Assembly (NCBI GenBank): GCA_023078555.1
Contig: CM041196.1
Coordinates: 2,728,001-2,792,000, forward strand
Source: Ulva prolifera
Lineage: Eukaryota; Chlorophyta; Ulvophyceae; Ulvales; Ulvaceae
Length of the DNA stretch: 64,000 bases
Direction: 5' to 3'
Within the stretch, counting starts at the first letter, position 1. Every line of letters begins with the position of its first letter. A model generated the notes under the pieces. That model was not told the origin of the DNA, ran no database searches, and saw nothing but the letters and a program-made list of their open reading frames with translations. This document shows, piece by piece, positions 1-12,480 of this stretch. Both the position numbers and the translations under genes were made by a program.

Positions 1-8
1 GCGCGCTC

Positions 9-920
9 ATGCATGAGAACGACGGTCTTGGCACCGCCCTGGAGTACTGCGTCCCGATGGCCGCTGTCGAGGGCAAGCTGGCCGCCGCATTTCGAGCCCA
101 CGAGGGAGCGCTCGCGCCGCAGGTGCCCACGGAGACCGCGCCGGGGCTGACGTGGCAGGGTGCGGCCGTGCTGAACTGCGCTGCAGTGACTGCGCAAACG
201 CGTGATGTCGTGCGCCGCGCGGACGTTGTCACGCTGTGCACGCTGTGCTGCTGCAGCCGGCCGCTCGAGGCGATGGCGCCGGCGTGCGGAGGCTGCGACG
301 TCGAGATCTGCCAGGACTGCATCCGCCGCTGGTACGGGGTCGCCCCGGGAACCCTACCCGTGAGCCCGGCGCAGCTACACTGCCCCTTCTGCAAGCGCGC
401 GCCGCGGCGCCGGGTGCAGGTGTGCGGCCGCCGCAACCTCCCGCTCGAGATTCGACTGGACGAGGACATGGTGCTAGGGTTCTGCCGTCTGTGCCGGGTG
501 ATCAAGGGTGCGGTGGCACGGGAGTGTGTGCGCGACGCGCCGGAGCGGGAGGCCTGGGCGTGCCACGATTGCGAGGAGCGGGTCGCTGCCGCGGAGGCCG
601 CGGCGGCGGCGGCTGTCGCCGGCGATGCGGCAGTCGCGGCGCAGGCCCATGAGGAGGAGCGGCGGCTGGCACGCGGCGAGGCCGGCACGGCGCGGCGGCA
701 GCCGGAGAGAGCGGCCGAGCTGGAGCGGGAGGGGGTGGTGCTGCTGCCGGGGATGCGAGAGTGCCCGGGGTGTGGCTATGGGACGGTGCGGAGCTCGGGG
801 TGCTGGCACATGACGTGTGCTGTGTGCTGTGCGCACTGGTGCTGGTGCTGCGGTGGCGAGTACGATGCAGATGCCATTTATGAGCACATGGAGAACGAGC
901 ACGGTGGGATTGGAATCTAG
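9..920 (+). CDS. RBR/RING-like zinc-binding protein, possible E3 ubiquitin ligase
   Basis: Single open frame of 303 residues. The frame is still open upstream of the ATG at base 9, so the start may lie outside the window. Cysteine pairs at about residues 77-131 (CTLC, CGGC, CQDC, CPFC) look like a RING1-type finger. A looser pair set at about 159-190 (CRLC, CHDC) sits where an in-between-RING domain would be. Residues 252-285 (CPGC, GCWHM, CAVC, CWCC) match the RING2/Rcat consensus of RBR ligases, where the cysteine next to the HM would be the ubiquitin-accepting residue. The C-terminus has the H-x3-EHGG ending often seen after such fingers. An Ala/Arg/Glu-rich linker (about 195-245) separates the fingers. 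Ubiquitin transfer is inferred from family knowledge. A TGTAA motif at 1124-1128 could be its poly(A) signal. Confidence 0.7.
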   Translation: MHENDGLGTALEYCVPMAAVEGKLAAAFRAHEGALAPQVPTETAPGLTWQGAAVLNCAAVTAQTRDVVRRADVVTLCTLCCCSRPLEAMAPACGGCDVEICQDCIRRWYGVAPGTLPVSPAQLHCPFCKRAPRRRVQVCGRRNLPLEIRLDEDMVLGFCRLCRVIKGAVARECVRDAPEREAWACHDCEERVAAAEAAAAAAVAGDAAVAAQAHEEERRLARGEAGTARRQPERAAELEREGVVLLPGMRECPGCGYGTVRSSGCWHMTCAVCCAHWCWCCGGEYDADAIYEHMENEHGGIGI

Positions 921-2443
921 GCTCATGCTGTTGAAAATATACTTGTATATGTAGATATGCCAATGCATAAAAACATGTTGTATTGCAGTGGGTGTGGCTA
1001 GGCTGAGCATATGAATGAAGTAGCCAGGCCGATAGGCGTTTGCACTGCATCATCAGAACTCGAGATGCGTGCACAGATGAATGGTGTAGGCTCAGGGATC
1101 TTGTCATGAAGAAGAACATGTGTTGTAAGTGAATGTTGTTCATTTATCATGCAGTGCATCTTCATGCTGGCATGCGGCCTGGTTAGAGTCTGAGGCAGGG
1201 CCACTTGCTCGAGTACTACAGATCGACTCTGTGGAAGCACACTGAAACAAACTTTTGACAGACAAATGGCCACTCAGTGGGATGCGTGCAGAACGCATGA
1301 GGCACACTGCAATTTTGCATAGGGCAGGGAGGGTGATCTCACTGCTGCCATTCAATTAGGCCAGTAGATGTGGTCAGGGGCTAGGAAGGCCGTCCAGGCA
1401 GGGCCTGGCGCCTGGAGTTTCTGCATTTTCTTGTACTCAACCGGATGAGAACATCTGGCATGGCGTCCGGAGAGCGCATTGTGGCCGTTACCATCTATTT
1501 GCCAGTATGAACCTCAGCATGCGCAGCAGTTAGTCGCAAGGAAGGGGATGATAAGTTCTGCCATCAACACAATCGTGGCCTGTCCTCGTCAACGGACGTG
1601 CCCCCCCCCTCACAACGTCATGTCATGCGTTTGTGCTGTTATCACCTAGTGTCTGGCCGTGCCCTCAGTGCATGGCTCACAATTCAAGAATGAATTGAAA
1701 CAGCGCAGCAACGGGCACAGGTTCGGCAGCTGCACCCGGGACAGAAGGAAGCAGAGCGCAGTCACAGGGCAGGCCCGAGGCCGCTTGTCTCTCACAGCAG
1801 CTGGGAAGAGCACACGCAGGCGCAACAAAAGCTGGCAGCTGGCACAGACGCAACAACAGCTGGCAGCTGCACCTGTTCAAACAGAAGGTAGCACAGAAGG
1901 TAAAAGATATGCAGCAAATGGGAACACTTCTGCACTCGGCACTGCCCCGGCTGTCAAATCCGTGAACACAGGGTCCACTGACAACAGCCCAGGATGGTGT
2001 ATGGCCCGTTCAACACACGCTAACATGCACACATGCTGGTGCTCTGTAGATGGTCCGGCACGTGCACTGTCTACTGCAGTGTCTGCTAGGCTGCAAAATG
2101 GCTACTAGCCCGGAGCGGTCACTGGCATCCAGACCATGTTAACTCCCGCTTGAGCAGGGCGCAAACTCACTACATGCACAGCGTCCAGAACACAGCTCTG
2201 ACAGGCCTGCTGCAAGCGCTTCGAATAGGGCTCACGTTCCAGCTGGCCCCGAGAAGCATGCCTGGCGCAGGCCGCTCACCCCAGCACAGACCCGACTGGC
2301 CATGCTAGCATCGGCGCTGCTCTGTGAGCCAATGACGCCTCAAAGTCTCAGGAAGAACAGAGGTTCCAGACGGCAGTTTGGTTGTGAAAGCCCATAGAGG
2401 CAGTGGGAGGATGTCTGAGAGCAGCATGTGACCGCAGGCTCGA
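921..2443. other. Intergenic stretch, no gene supported
   Basis: Open frames are short or low in complexity. The largest (1659-2108, +) is rich in Gln, Thr and Ser and includes an imperfect direct repeat around a GGCAGCTG core (about 1831-1870). A run of C lies near 1602-1609. Nothing else recognisable. Confidence 0.5.
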
Positions 2444-3421
2444 TCACTCATCAAAGCCCAGTAAGCAGAGCAGCCCGAGCACTCCGATGACGGTGTATTT
2501 CAGCCATGGGTAGTCATTCATAACGATTGTGATCATGCCGACGCCTGGCAGGAAGCCCACAGCCCGTCCGATGATGTGCTCTTGCTGCAGCCACCGCCTG
2601 CCCCTCCGGAAGAGCTGCCTGTCATTCCCTGGATTGTTGTCTCCCTGCACCAAAACACAAATTCCGAGGGATCCGTTTTAAGGGATCGTTTGTCATAATT
2701 CCTGTAGGTCCCAAAGACCAAGAGAAGGGCATAGCGTGGTCCGTTGTGTGTTGGTCATTGGCCTCTGGCCAGTGGCCAGTAGTGCTTCGGCCTCGTGTAT
2801 CACCTACCGACAGGCGAAGCCTGCCAAATCAGCATGATGTTTGCAATCCAATGCGAGGTTTGCAAACGTGCAGATGCATGTACGCTCTGTGCGCACACGG
2901 CTGATGGTGGCTGGAACAAGGGATGCACAGATTTTGTAGGCGACCAGCGGCCTGGTGAACAGCGGAGAAGCTGTTTGAGAAGTGCTGGAGGACGCATGCG
3001 TCATCAGTAGCAGTGCTGTTAAGGGCAGTGCAGAGACTCATGGGTGTTTTGGTACCATAGTGGTGTGCAGGCGTCTGCATACCTTCGTCAAAATATCCAC
3101 ATACTTCGAATCTTGTCGTTCATGGACTTCAATTATGCGGTGGACTACTGGTATACTGGATTCTTCTTCGGCATTGTACACGACAATTTCACCGGTACGC
3201 AGTGGAGCTGTGCCCATGTTCAAGAACAGGATATCGCCTCTGTAGAATGCAGGCTCCATGCTGCCACTGAGGACCACAACAACAGGAGAATCTGATCCTG
3301 TTAGCAAAATGAGGGTCTTCCAGGACATCAACGCTGATGCAACTATGAGCCCTGCATATGATCGTCCTGGCCTGTGAAAACGCTGTGGGGACGAAAAAGC
3401 CACTAGCGTGAACATGTCCAT
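2444..3421 (-). CDS. SEC11: Signal peptidase complex catalytic subunit SEC11
   Basis: Two exons, 3421-3083 and 2644-2444, joined in phase 0 (donor AAG|GTATGC, acceptor GTGCAG|GGA), giving 179 residues, typical for Sec11 (about 165-190). A single N-terminal membrane anchor (about residues 20-40) is followed by the Ser-containing SGSMEP motif, the VVHRI histidine motif and, at the exon junction, TKGDNN with the catalytic Asp: the Ser-His-Asp set of ER signal peptidases. A second hydrophobic segment ([15 protein letters not shown]) ends the protein. It cleaves signal peptides in the ER membrane. The start is the ATG at 3421, which leaves a short cytosolic tail as expected. All key residues are present. 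Confidence 0.93.
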
Positions 3422-4106
3422 TGGTGTCAGTCAGAGATTAAACACACCTAGATTGAGGAACTGATGCAATGATTGCCGCACGGGTGTCTTCATAGCATCG
3501 CGTATCGGGTCCGCGATGAACGCGGGCAAAACATCGATGAATCCCATGACGAAGGCTGGCTAAAGAATATACTATTTCAATGGGCCAACATGATCGGTGT
3601 GGTTGCACGTCGATGTTCTACCCCCCAGAATGCAGAGCGTCTACAGCGATGGTCAACGTGAATCATGCAGCGTTCCGCTGGGTTTCAGGGCGATCCAGCC
3701 AACATTTCTGCTTACCTCTGTCAGCTACAGCCGACACCACGTCGTGTCCGACCGTGTTCGGCAATGTGGCTGCCGTACACATTAGTGCGAGTTGGCTGGG
3801 AACCAGGAGCCAGCATGCATGGGACATGTTGCGTGTACACGCGAGCTGAAGCGCAGAGCTATCACCTTGTTTGCGCACGCAAAACGAGTGTCACTGTATA
3901 TGAGGTACGGCGCTGCCGCTGGACGTCAGTGCCGCGCAAGCCCATGCAAGTACAGCATCGGCATGCTGTCGGTACTGGAAGCGTGCATTGCCGAAGATCG
4001 CAGGCTCTGCCACATTCAGCCTCGGCAACGTAGATCATCGTGTGATAATTGACAACCGTGTGAAATTTGACACAATATATGCCTGTTTTTAGCAGCTGGT
4101 CATGGT
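3422..4106. other. Region between SEC11 and the DUF3605-like gene
   Basis: Overlapping short frames on both strands, none with a recognisable motif. It probably holds the promoters of SEC11 (leftward) and the following rightward gene. No clear TATA box was seen. Confidence 0.4.
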
Positions 4107-5058
4107 ATGAGAGCCACGGCAGAGTGCCTTCGCGCTGGACGCAAGTACATTCAGTGTGCCGTTCGTACGGGCCCGCCTAGGCAGCCAACCTCCTGGCGAA
4201 CCATATCAGAAGCTTCCGACATGCGTGGAGTTGTGGAGGAGCCTTCATCATGGGAGGAGATAAAGAGAAAGGTTCAGATTGGGACCGTAGAAAGCTTGGG
4301 CTCGCTGGGCCGTCTGCCCACGCACATAGAGATTTACCGTGCATTCAGGAAACAGGTGCAGCTCTGTACACGATCCACTGATGTTGTAGCAACGGATCAT
4401 TTGGTGCATTCCGTTGATAGTCGTTACTGTGTACTGCGTGTACTGCAGAAAATGGAGGAGTGGGATGGAATGGGCTCATACCTCAACAATAAAATCTGGG
4501 GCTGGGCACCAACCATTGGGGCTGACGGCAGAAAGACAGTGGCTGTGCCTGATGATGCTACCAAGGAGCCCATCTGGCTCGAAAACGTGCGTGCTCAGCC
4601 AAGTGTGGCACGCACTTGACCATTCTTCGCTTGCGCTTCACGATAGCGAGCGTATGTGGTCACAGGCTAGGGTGTGCACACACTCCTGCAAGAACAGCTG
4701 ATGCATACAGGATTTCCCTTATGCATGCCAGGCAGGAATCGAGCACCACAACATCTGGTGTACCATTCCATTGTCAACGGAGCAGGTAGATGCCGTCGTG
4801 GAAGAGCACAAACCAGCCAGCAAATATGAGACACTGACGTTCGTGAATCCAGTAGAGCTTCAAAGTGTCAGAGCGGTGCGACCTCATCCAGTGGCGGTTT
4901 GGTGCTTCACAACCTACAAGCATCTGACTGAGTGCGTGAATTACAGATCTGGCATGCGCATGTTTTCTCACGTCCACTACAAGGCAGCACCAATGCAGCC
5001 TGGCAGAGATGAGACCGTCTGCTTCATTCACACCCAATCCTCCCCTGTGGCTACATGA
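4107..5058 (+). CDS. DUF3605-like protein (function unknown)
   Basis: I read three exons: about 4107-4355 (or from the ATG at 4221), 4449-4586, and 4786 to the stop at 5058, all in phase 0 (donors CAG|GTGCAG and AAC|GTGCGT; acceptors CTGCAG|A and GAGCAG|GTA). The joined protein has SSWEEIKRKV, then a Leu/Arg-rich helix ending in IYRAF, a YLNNKIWGWAP segment, and ETLTFVNPVELQSVRAV. This order resembles the DUF3605 family, where a W-E-E helix, a repeated tyrosine/tryptophan core and an FxNPxxLQSV-like strand occur in sequence. No enzymatic role is known to me. The last exon may continue through another intron, since GCG|GTGCGA lies in it at about 4880. Assignment is from pattern memory only. 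Confidence 0.5.
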
Positions 5059-5752
5059 GAATGGAAGAGATGGTCCTCTATGTGTGCGGTCCATCGTGAC
5101 CATACACAGCAATACTTTGCAGGGCATTTCAACAATGATGACGCCCTTGTTTGACGGTAACCGGTTCAACAGCAGTCCATCAGGCGTCCGGACTGCGGCG
5201 GCCACCGCAATCTGTGTAACTTGACCCAGCCTTGCTGACCATGCAGGCAGCGTGTTCTGCAGTTGTCTAGCTGGCAGCACAGCCTGTGCTTTAGTGGTCC
5301 AGCCATTTGACCCATGAATCGGCTTCCCAAAACAATAAAAAGGACCAAATGGGCTCACCTAACGCCACGCAAACATTCCTCTGTCTTGGTATCATGCTGA
5401 CACCTTTGCCTACAAGCACCACCTGGCTGGCCTCCAACCCAGCATGCCATGCTGTTGCATTGTCGATGCATGCTCATGCACATAGCCGGAGCCTCGGAAC
5501 ACACGTTGCCTCATTCCTTGCGGCATCCCCATGCTGCAACCCCAGCTGCTGGAAGAGTTCCAATTAATGTCCAGCCTCATCGCAGACTTGAAGTATGGCC
5601 CACGGCATCACACCTCCTGCTTCCAAGGACGCTGCTGTAGTGCGATCTCTGGTTTCACTGAGGAAGCCCGCTCATGGTCCCCCCCCCAAGACATCGACCT
5701 CTTAGTCAACCGCGACTGATCGAACAACCCACTGCCTGATCTATGTGCAACT
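5059..5752. other. Intergenic stretch, no gene supported
   Basis: Short frames only. The leftmost bases before 5753 would be the KAP3 3' untranslated region; the KAP3 stop codon itself lies inside a TGTAA motif. Confidence 0.4.
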
Positions 5753-8700
5753 TTACAAATACTCCTGCATTGCGCCCTCCTCCGCCGGCACGACGTCATC
5801 ATCCTCGTCCGTAGGCAGGGTGACCAAGTCCGGCATCCCAGCCAGCACCGACCCAGATGCAGCAGACTCTGGCTCGGTGCCGTCCGCTACACTCGTCTGC
5901 CCCATGAAGCCTTCCCCGTCCAGCAGCTGCAGTACTTGGGCCTCTTCGAGGCCGTCGAACAGGCCAAACAGGCCGTCATTTGCCGGGCTCGGGGACACAG
6001 GGATCCCGGCCGGCTGCTGCATGAGGTTGGAGGTGTCGATGTTCTGGTCCACGATGTCCAGCCACTCCTGGTTGAACGTCTTGAACTTGAGCTCCCGGAT
6101 CACAGCCTGCTTGTCCGGCTGGCGCTCCAGGAGGACGTCTAGTGCCTTGTCCGCATGCTTTCGCACCTACGAGCGCCCATGGTCACCAGTCGAGGGGAAA
6201 TTTCATCAGTTCCATGTCCACATCTTTCCACGTGCGTACTAGCTTCGGCGACTGTCTGATGTACATCATATGGCAGACAGTCACCAACGGACAGTCCGAA
6301 GTATGTGCATCGCGTTCGACCCAGTGAACACGTGCATGGCCGTGCTGCCTCTCAGAGCCAGAATTAGGTTGGGATGCTGGGTGCATCCGAGTTCATGAGG
6401 CATGCGGCACAACTCCACAGTAGCTGAGACCTTGTCTCACAGACGACTCGGAACACACAAAACCCAGTTTTATCGATCAGCTTCTGCAGCACCAACCTGC
6501 TCGAAACGAGGCCATAATCCAGCAAGACATGTGGACATGATCCGAAGTTGATGTGCGCTTTGGGCACTACCTGCGAAGGTACACAGCGGGACTACCAATG
6601 GCGAGTCCGTCCAGTTTCGATGCCAGCTGCCACAGTGCCTGGCAGTGCCGTCATCTGTGAGCCAGCATAAGCTCATACTGTCAGACGAGACAGGAAGCAT
6701 ACACAGACGCCTCGTCCGTCAGCAGGCACTATCTCAAAGTACATAGCGCAGCTTTGACCCAACATGAGGGCAACAACGACATCGCAGTGTCATCAGGTGC
6801 GAGCCACGACCACCATAGCCTCGCCAGTGAGCAGATTCCCTCCAGTGTGGTCTCCGTACAGGCCCAAGCAAAGAACGTACATACCGTTTGTCCTGTGTAG
6901 TGCAACCACAGCAACGAGCAAACAGCCACAACGCTAAGGAACACACAGGGGAAATGCCCAGTACCTCTACCCGGCATGACATGAAACCCCAAATCCAAAC
7001 GCAGCCGAGGAGAACACTCTCAGATGCTGCCGCCACGGCAGATCAGGTCGCTGTCATGCGCCGCAAGCACGGGCACATCGAGCTGAAGGCAGATCGAGAT
7101 GCACACCTCCTTGTTCTTGTCCTGCAGGAGGTCCACGAGGTAGTACAGGATGTCGGTGTTCTGCAGTAGCGAGGCCGCCGTCGCCTCGAAGCTCAGAAGC
7201 TTCGAGAAGGTGAACGTCAGCTGCAGCACAAACTCGTCATCATCCTTCTTCGCGCCCATGTGGCCGAACAGCGTCTCCACCAGGCCCGTCGCCGCGATCT
7301 GCTCCGCCGTGTCCTCGTTACACAGGACCCCTGCAGCACTGGCCAAGACGTGTCAATCAGCTACCAGCAGCACGGGTGCACCCGGGGGAGCCTTGATGCG
7401 TCCGCAGCTGCTTCCATACTTGAGGCAGTGAGCGAGTGCATGTGGACTTTGGACGCGTGATCGCTGGCGGCGTAGCCCACTCGCCCCAGCTGCGTATAGC
7501 TCGGCCCAAGATGGTTAAGAGTAACGCAACGACCCTGCCGGCGCGCCGCCGCGACACGCACAAGCAACACCTCATGCTAGCAGCAAATCGAAGGCAGATC
7601 TGCAATGAGAAATGCATAGATAGATGTACAGCAGCACGCGCTACACATTACTCGGTCAGCTCAGTGCCGCCACCTCACCCTCGTACAGGGTAGAGTCAAG
7701 TGGCTTCCACACAAAGAACATGCTGGGTTTAGAAGCATCAGGAGTAGTCCGGCCCGACCATCCACCGCACATGCGTTCCCAATCCCGCGACGTCACAATT
7801 GATCAGCCGCGAACGGAAGGTAAACAAAGGACAACACAGAACGACCAAACACAGGTCAGTTGCGCCGACGAACATGGCCCATTCACTCAGGATGTCACAC
7901 CTATGAACATGACGACTTCCAGGAGGATATCGTCGTCAACCGCATCGGGCACGGCGAACTGTGAGAGGAAGTTGAGGAGGTCATGGCGGCGCACGAGCGC
8001 CGCAAAGTCAAACTCCGGCAGGCTGAGGTTCGCGAGGCAGCCGAGGACCTCCACGAAGAGCTCTGCGCTGACGTCGCCATCCTTCAACAGCAGCACGCAC
8101 TTCTCCACGTACGGCGAGTACCGCCGCTTCAGCTCGAGGTCGTCCACCTGCATGTGCACGAAGCGGCGCGCTTGATGGGGGCACATGTGTGCCACCGGCC
8201 ACAGCCACAGCGACAACAGAAGCAACTACAACAACAGCGACAACGAAAAGGAGGACGCCAACAACGACAAGAGCAAGGAAAACAAGGTGGAGGTGCATCC
8301 AGGGGTGACATTGAGACCATAGCTGGACGATGTGCCTGGCAGACAGAAACACGATCGCAGTCTGATATGCATTAGCGGCTGAATGCCCTGTGCCAGCCTC
8401 CACACCTCCTAGCCCGCAGCATTCGGTGCTATTGCGACATTCACCACACCCAGCCGGCCGTAACCAATGCAGCAGAGATGCACGCTCAGCGTGGGCTGAC
8501 TAGGCAGATATGCGCACGAGCGTATCCACAAAACTTGCATCGGCCCATGCAGCTACGTGCAGCAGCCCGCAGGCAATCCAGCGCATGACACCCGCTTCTC
8601 ACTGGGAAGCCTATCTGCAGGGTACGCAAAGAGGCCACTGAGAGGGACGCTGCCGTGAGGGCGGCTGCGGTGAGGGAGGCTTGTTGAGGTAGACTGGTGT

Positions 8701-11700
8701 GAGGGGGACTACTGTTAGGCAGGCTGCTTCGAACGCGGCTCCTGTGAGGGAGGCTGGGGTGAGGGAGACTGCCATGCAGGCGGCCGTTGAGCAGGAGCGC
8801 CGGACCTGGCTGACGTTCCGCATGACTTTGAAGAGGAGGTCGTCCCGGCGCTCCATGGCGCGCCTCATGAGGCGGTCAAACTTGGGCCCCTCCACGAGGG
8901 CCGCCGCGCAGCGCGCGTTCTGCGTGAGGTTCACGGCGAGCGCGATGAGCTCTGGCTCGCGGCGCACGTCCGGCACGGCCAGCAGGCGGTCATACAGCAC
9001 CACCATCGCGGGGGGCTCCGTGTACACAAAGAGCGACTTGTGGCTGTCGTCCATCGAGATGTGGTACAGCACGCCCATGCACACCGGCCCGAACCTGCGC
9101 TCGCTGCCGCGTCACCGCCTGCGGCCGCAGCATGGCATCAAGCCCAAGCAGCGACTGCCTGTGATCGCGAGCCGTCGGGCAGGAGCCGGATCGGCAACTG
9201 CTGCTGCCCGCACAGGTACATATGGCATGGCATCATTTATCGTGCTGTGTATATTCGAGTCTGTCCGAAGCGGGGTGTCTGGGTTCATAGGGAGCCTGGC
9301 ATGCGAAGGGTGACCATGTGGTTGGTGGGAGTGTTAGCTTGAAGCAAGCAGGAGGGCACACCGAGGCTCTTGCATGATGTCCACAAGCTTGGGCACCATG
9401 CCTGAGGCGACGAGCTCCGCCCTCGCGGCGCTGTCAAAGGCCAGGTTGTGTACGAGGCGCAGAATTGCCATCAGCAGCACCGCGCTGTTCACTGGTATGT
9501 ACTTGTGCAGCTTCTGTATTACCTCACCCTGCATGGTACGCCCCATCTGATGTGTTGCTGGCTGTGAAGCAAAACTCTGAATTCATGTAGCCACATCACA
9601 ACAGGACAATGACATCTCCAGGTAAATGGGGCTGCATGCCGGCAATGCTGTCAGTGGCTGCATGAACATCTGGACATCAGCAAACATGCGAACATGGTGG
9701 CACCCTGTGATGTGCACTGAGCAGTCTTCGTGTGACGTGTCAAGAACAATACATCGCTAGATACTGCTCATTCAAGATCGGCAACAGCTGCTGTGAGGCA
9801 ATTTCATGAAACATCCACGGACCCCTGTAAGGTCGTGACATGCTATGGATCCGTTGTGCAGTGCGCATGTCACGGCACCGCCACATCCTCGCAAGTTGGT
9901 GTAGCCAGTGGTGACTCGACATCATGTGGCATGCTTCCCTGGCACTGCAACCCTCGCTTGCAACTTCAAGATCGCGTTGACCTATACATGTCTGACGGCG
10001 GAGATGCTGCAATTGGTGGACCACCCAATCAACAAGCTGTGCATACCTAGACTGATGCCGATCCGAGTATGCACACATATCTATGTCAGAGTGGAACGAA
10101 TTCTTGAATGTACCGCGACACTCACAGACACAGCGTCAGCATTGGGAAGAGAACCATCAGTAGTACCTTGAGCATCTGGTCCTTGTTGTCCTTGTAAATG
10201 GACAGCTTCTTGAGGAAGGTGACTGCGAGGATGAGCAGCTCAACATTGGATCGCTCGAGCATGCGCAGCAACTGTGCCACTATGCCCTTGCGCTTCATCT
10301 TTCGCTCTACTGCTGAATCCTCTGCGAGGTTCAGCAGCAGATAGAAGCACATGTACAACAGTCGATCCTGCTTCTGGATGATCGTGATGAGTTTACGCTC
10401 TTTCGTGCTGAGCTCTGTCACGCCAGTCTGACTCTCCATGACCTGCAGAAGAGTGCACAACGGTCGCTTCACACCTTTACACCACCTCCAACTGTGATCA
10501 CGTAGTCTGCATATGTGTTTGATCACGTACATCCTGATCTGATCCTGGGGCATGGTGCTGACTTGATGCAACACAACTGGTTGCCAGGCGGATCAAGGTC
10601 ACCGACTGTGCATTGGCCTCGTGCGCAGATGTGACAAGGCCATGGAAACAATATCAGCCACATGGTAGCATCCTCCAGACTGCACCAGGTGGAGTCTCCT
10701 AGGCGCGAGTAGTTGGCAAGATCTCAAGGTGACACTGACTGATGGAAGTATACCTCATCATCACTGGTGGTGGAGCTGCACACCTTGGCTGCAATATCTG
10801 AAGGAGACAATCCATGCTCACGAGTGCGTAGTTCTGTGCGTTGGATCTCCAGTGCGACGAGGTCGAGTGTCATGGCACCAACCTGGTTGTCCATGATGAG
10901 ACCGTGCAAAGCACTAAAGTTAGAGAGGCTGAAGAAGGCAGCAACGGCGTTCACAGCCACATCAGTACTCTTCTTGCCCTCTTCGCGCAGCGTGCGGGCC
11001 AGCAACTGCATCAGACCGGCCTGAGCCAGCAGAGTTGGGAAGTTGGTCGTGTCACGGAAGAGCTGTGCGATCATGCCAAGCCCTTCAATCTTTGCAGCCT
11101 GAAAGCACTCAAATGATTTCATGAACCTTTGGGAACAGTAATGCTGAAATCAGGTCTCCTGCAATGGAGGTCCACATGGATGCTCTGCAATGCAAGATGT
11201 GACCACATGTATGCGACAATGTGTACCAGTGATGACACAGACCTGATCATCTTCATAAAGCTGCTCCATGTACTTGTCCAGTGAACCTATCTCTGCACCT
11301 CCGTAACGGCGGTCTTGCGATGCAAATAGCTGCTCTTGATACTTCCGTGTTTGTTCAGATCGCTGCTTACGTTCTTCCTCGAGAGCGGTGCGCTTTGCTG
11401 CTTTGCTCTCGCCTGCATTCAGCCAGGTACAATGTGTGCATGAACTGCTCTGGGTGGTCCAACCTCTCAGGAGCCAATGTACACAGACTCACTCGATATT
11501 TTTTCCCTGCGCGACTTCTTTGACTTCTTTTGCTCAGCTTCAGCACCTTCGCTTGCAACAACTGTCGGCGTGAGGACTTTTCCGGCTGTATTGTTACCAT
11601 CGTTTAGTGATTGTTTTTCTGTGACGGCAATGGTGGCTTGCTCGGAGCCAGAGCCTTCAACAGGCGGAGTGCCACTCTCCCGCAGCTGAAGCTTCTCCAA

Positions 11701-11964
11701 TGCAGCCCTCAACACAGAGAGGGCCGACGGTTTGATCAGTTTGCACTTCTCCATCATTTCCGTAGCCAGTGCGTCGATGTTGGTTTCAGCTGAAAGGCTC
11801 TTAACCTTGAGCTTTTTGGTGCCTTTGGATTTGCCCAGGGACTGGCCTGTGCTTCCATCCTCAGCAAGCTCAAAGCTCTCTTGTTCATACTCGATGACAA
11901 TGGCGCGCTCAGAGTCTGACACCAGGATGTTTCCGGGCCTTATGCGGTTCTTGACTTTGCTCAT
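5753..11964 (-). CDS. KAP3: Kinesin-2 accessory subunit KAP3 (kinesin-associated protein)
   Basis: Nine exons in frame: 11964-11493, 11412-11243, 11098-10754, 10442-10167, 9528-9362, 9094-8806, 8147-7901, 7330-7107, 6166-5753, giving about 867 residues (animal KAP3 is about 790). All introns are GT-AG and phases match. Landmarks of the family appear in order: an N-terminal KxRxGNI segment, SLDKYMEQLYED, LREEGKKS, YLLLNLAED, ELLILAVTFLKKLSIY, LYHISMDD, ECLANL-type armadillo helices, LLQDKNKE and EWLDIVDQ. The protein is an armadillo-repeat adaptor that joins the heterodimeric kinesin-2 motor to intraflagellar-transport cargo (Chlamydomonas FLA3). The N-terminus has a Lys/Ser-rich linker (about 85-160) and the C-terminus an acidic tail ending in EEGAMQEYL. 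It shows that the organism builds, or once built, flagella. Introns are 80 to 940 bases. Confidence 0.95.
8640..8780. repeat. Imperfect short tandem repeat in a KAP3 intron
   Basis: Variants of a GTGAGGGAGGCTG-like unit recur at uneven spacing within the intron between KAP3 exons 6 and 7. Confidence 0.5.
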
Positions 11965-12480
11965 GACGTAAGACGTGATGATTCGCTAAACAAGATACAT
12001 AGTCAGAAAAAGCACCAATCAAATTGTGTTTGTACAAGGAACCTGACCGCAGTGCACACGCGCACGAAATGCAAATATCGGGAAGATCCAATTCGCACGG
12101 TGTCAACAGCACCTACAGCGGCGTTGCTCAACTTTGTTGGCTGTTAATTCCTGTAGATACATTGGAAACGTTCAATTCTGAGTGTGTAGTGTGATGCAAC
12201 AGCAACTTGGTGGAGGCACGGAGCCCAGCAGCGCGCATGCAATCGATCGTTTCATGTGCTGTAGAACCCTCTGTGACGCACTGGAAGACACATCATTATC
12301 TACCTGCAACAACAGGCACTGAAAACATGGAATTCGAGAGGAGGATGCAATGCAGAGTCGATGCCGGGAAACTGTACAGGCAGGTTGTTGGATCATATTT
12401 ACAGTCTTCATATGAGAGCCGACTATTTGATGTGTCTGCACAGCCAACAATCCATTCTTCGGGCCGCTTCCCCCCGCGGA
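11965..12480. other. Intergenic stretch between KAP3 and the TM9SF gene
   Basis: No coding signal. A TGTAA on the minus strand at 12399-12403, 78 bases past the TM9SF stop, fits a poly(A) signal. Confidence 0.5.
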
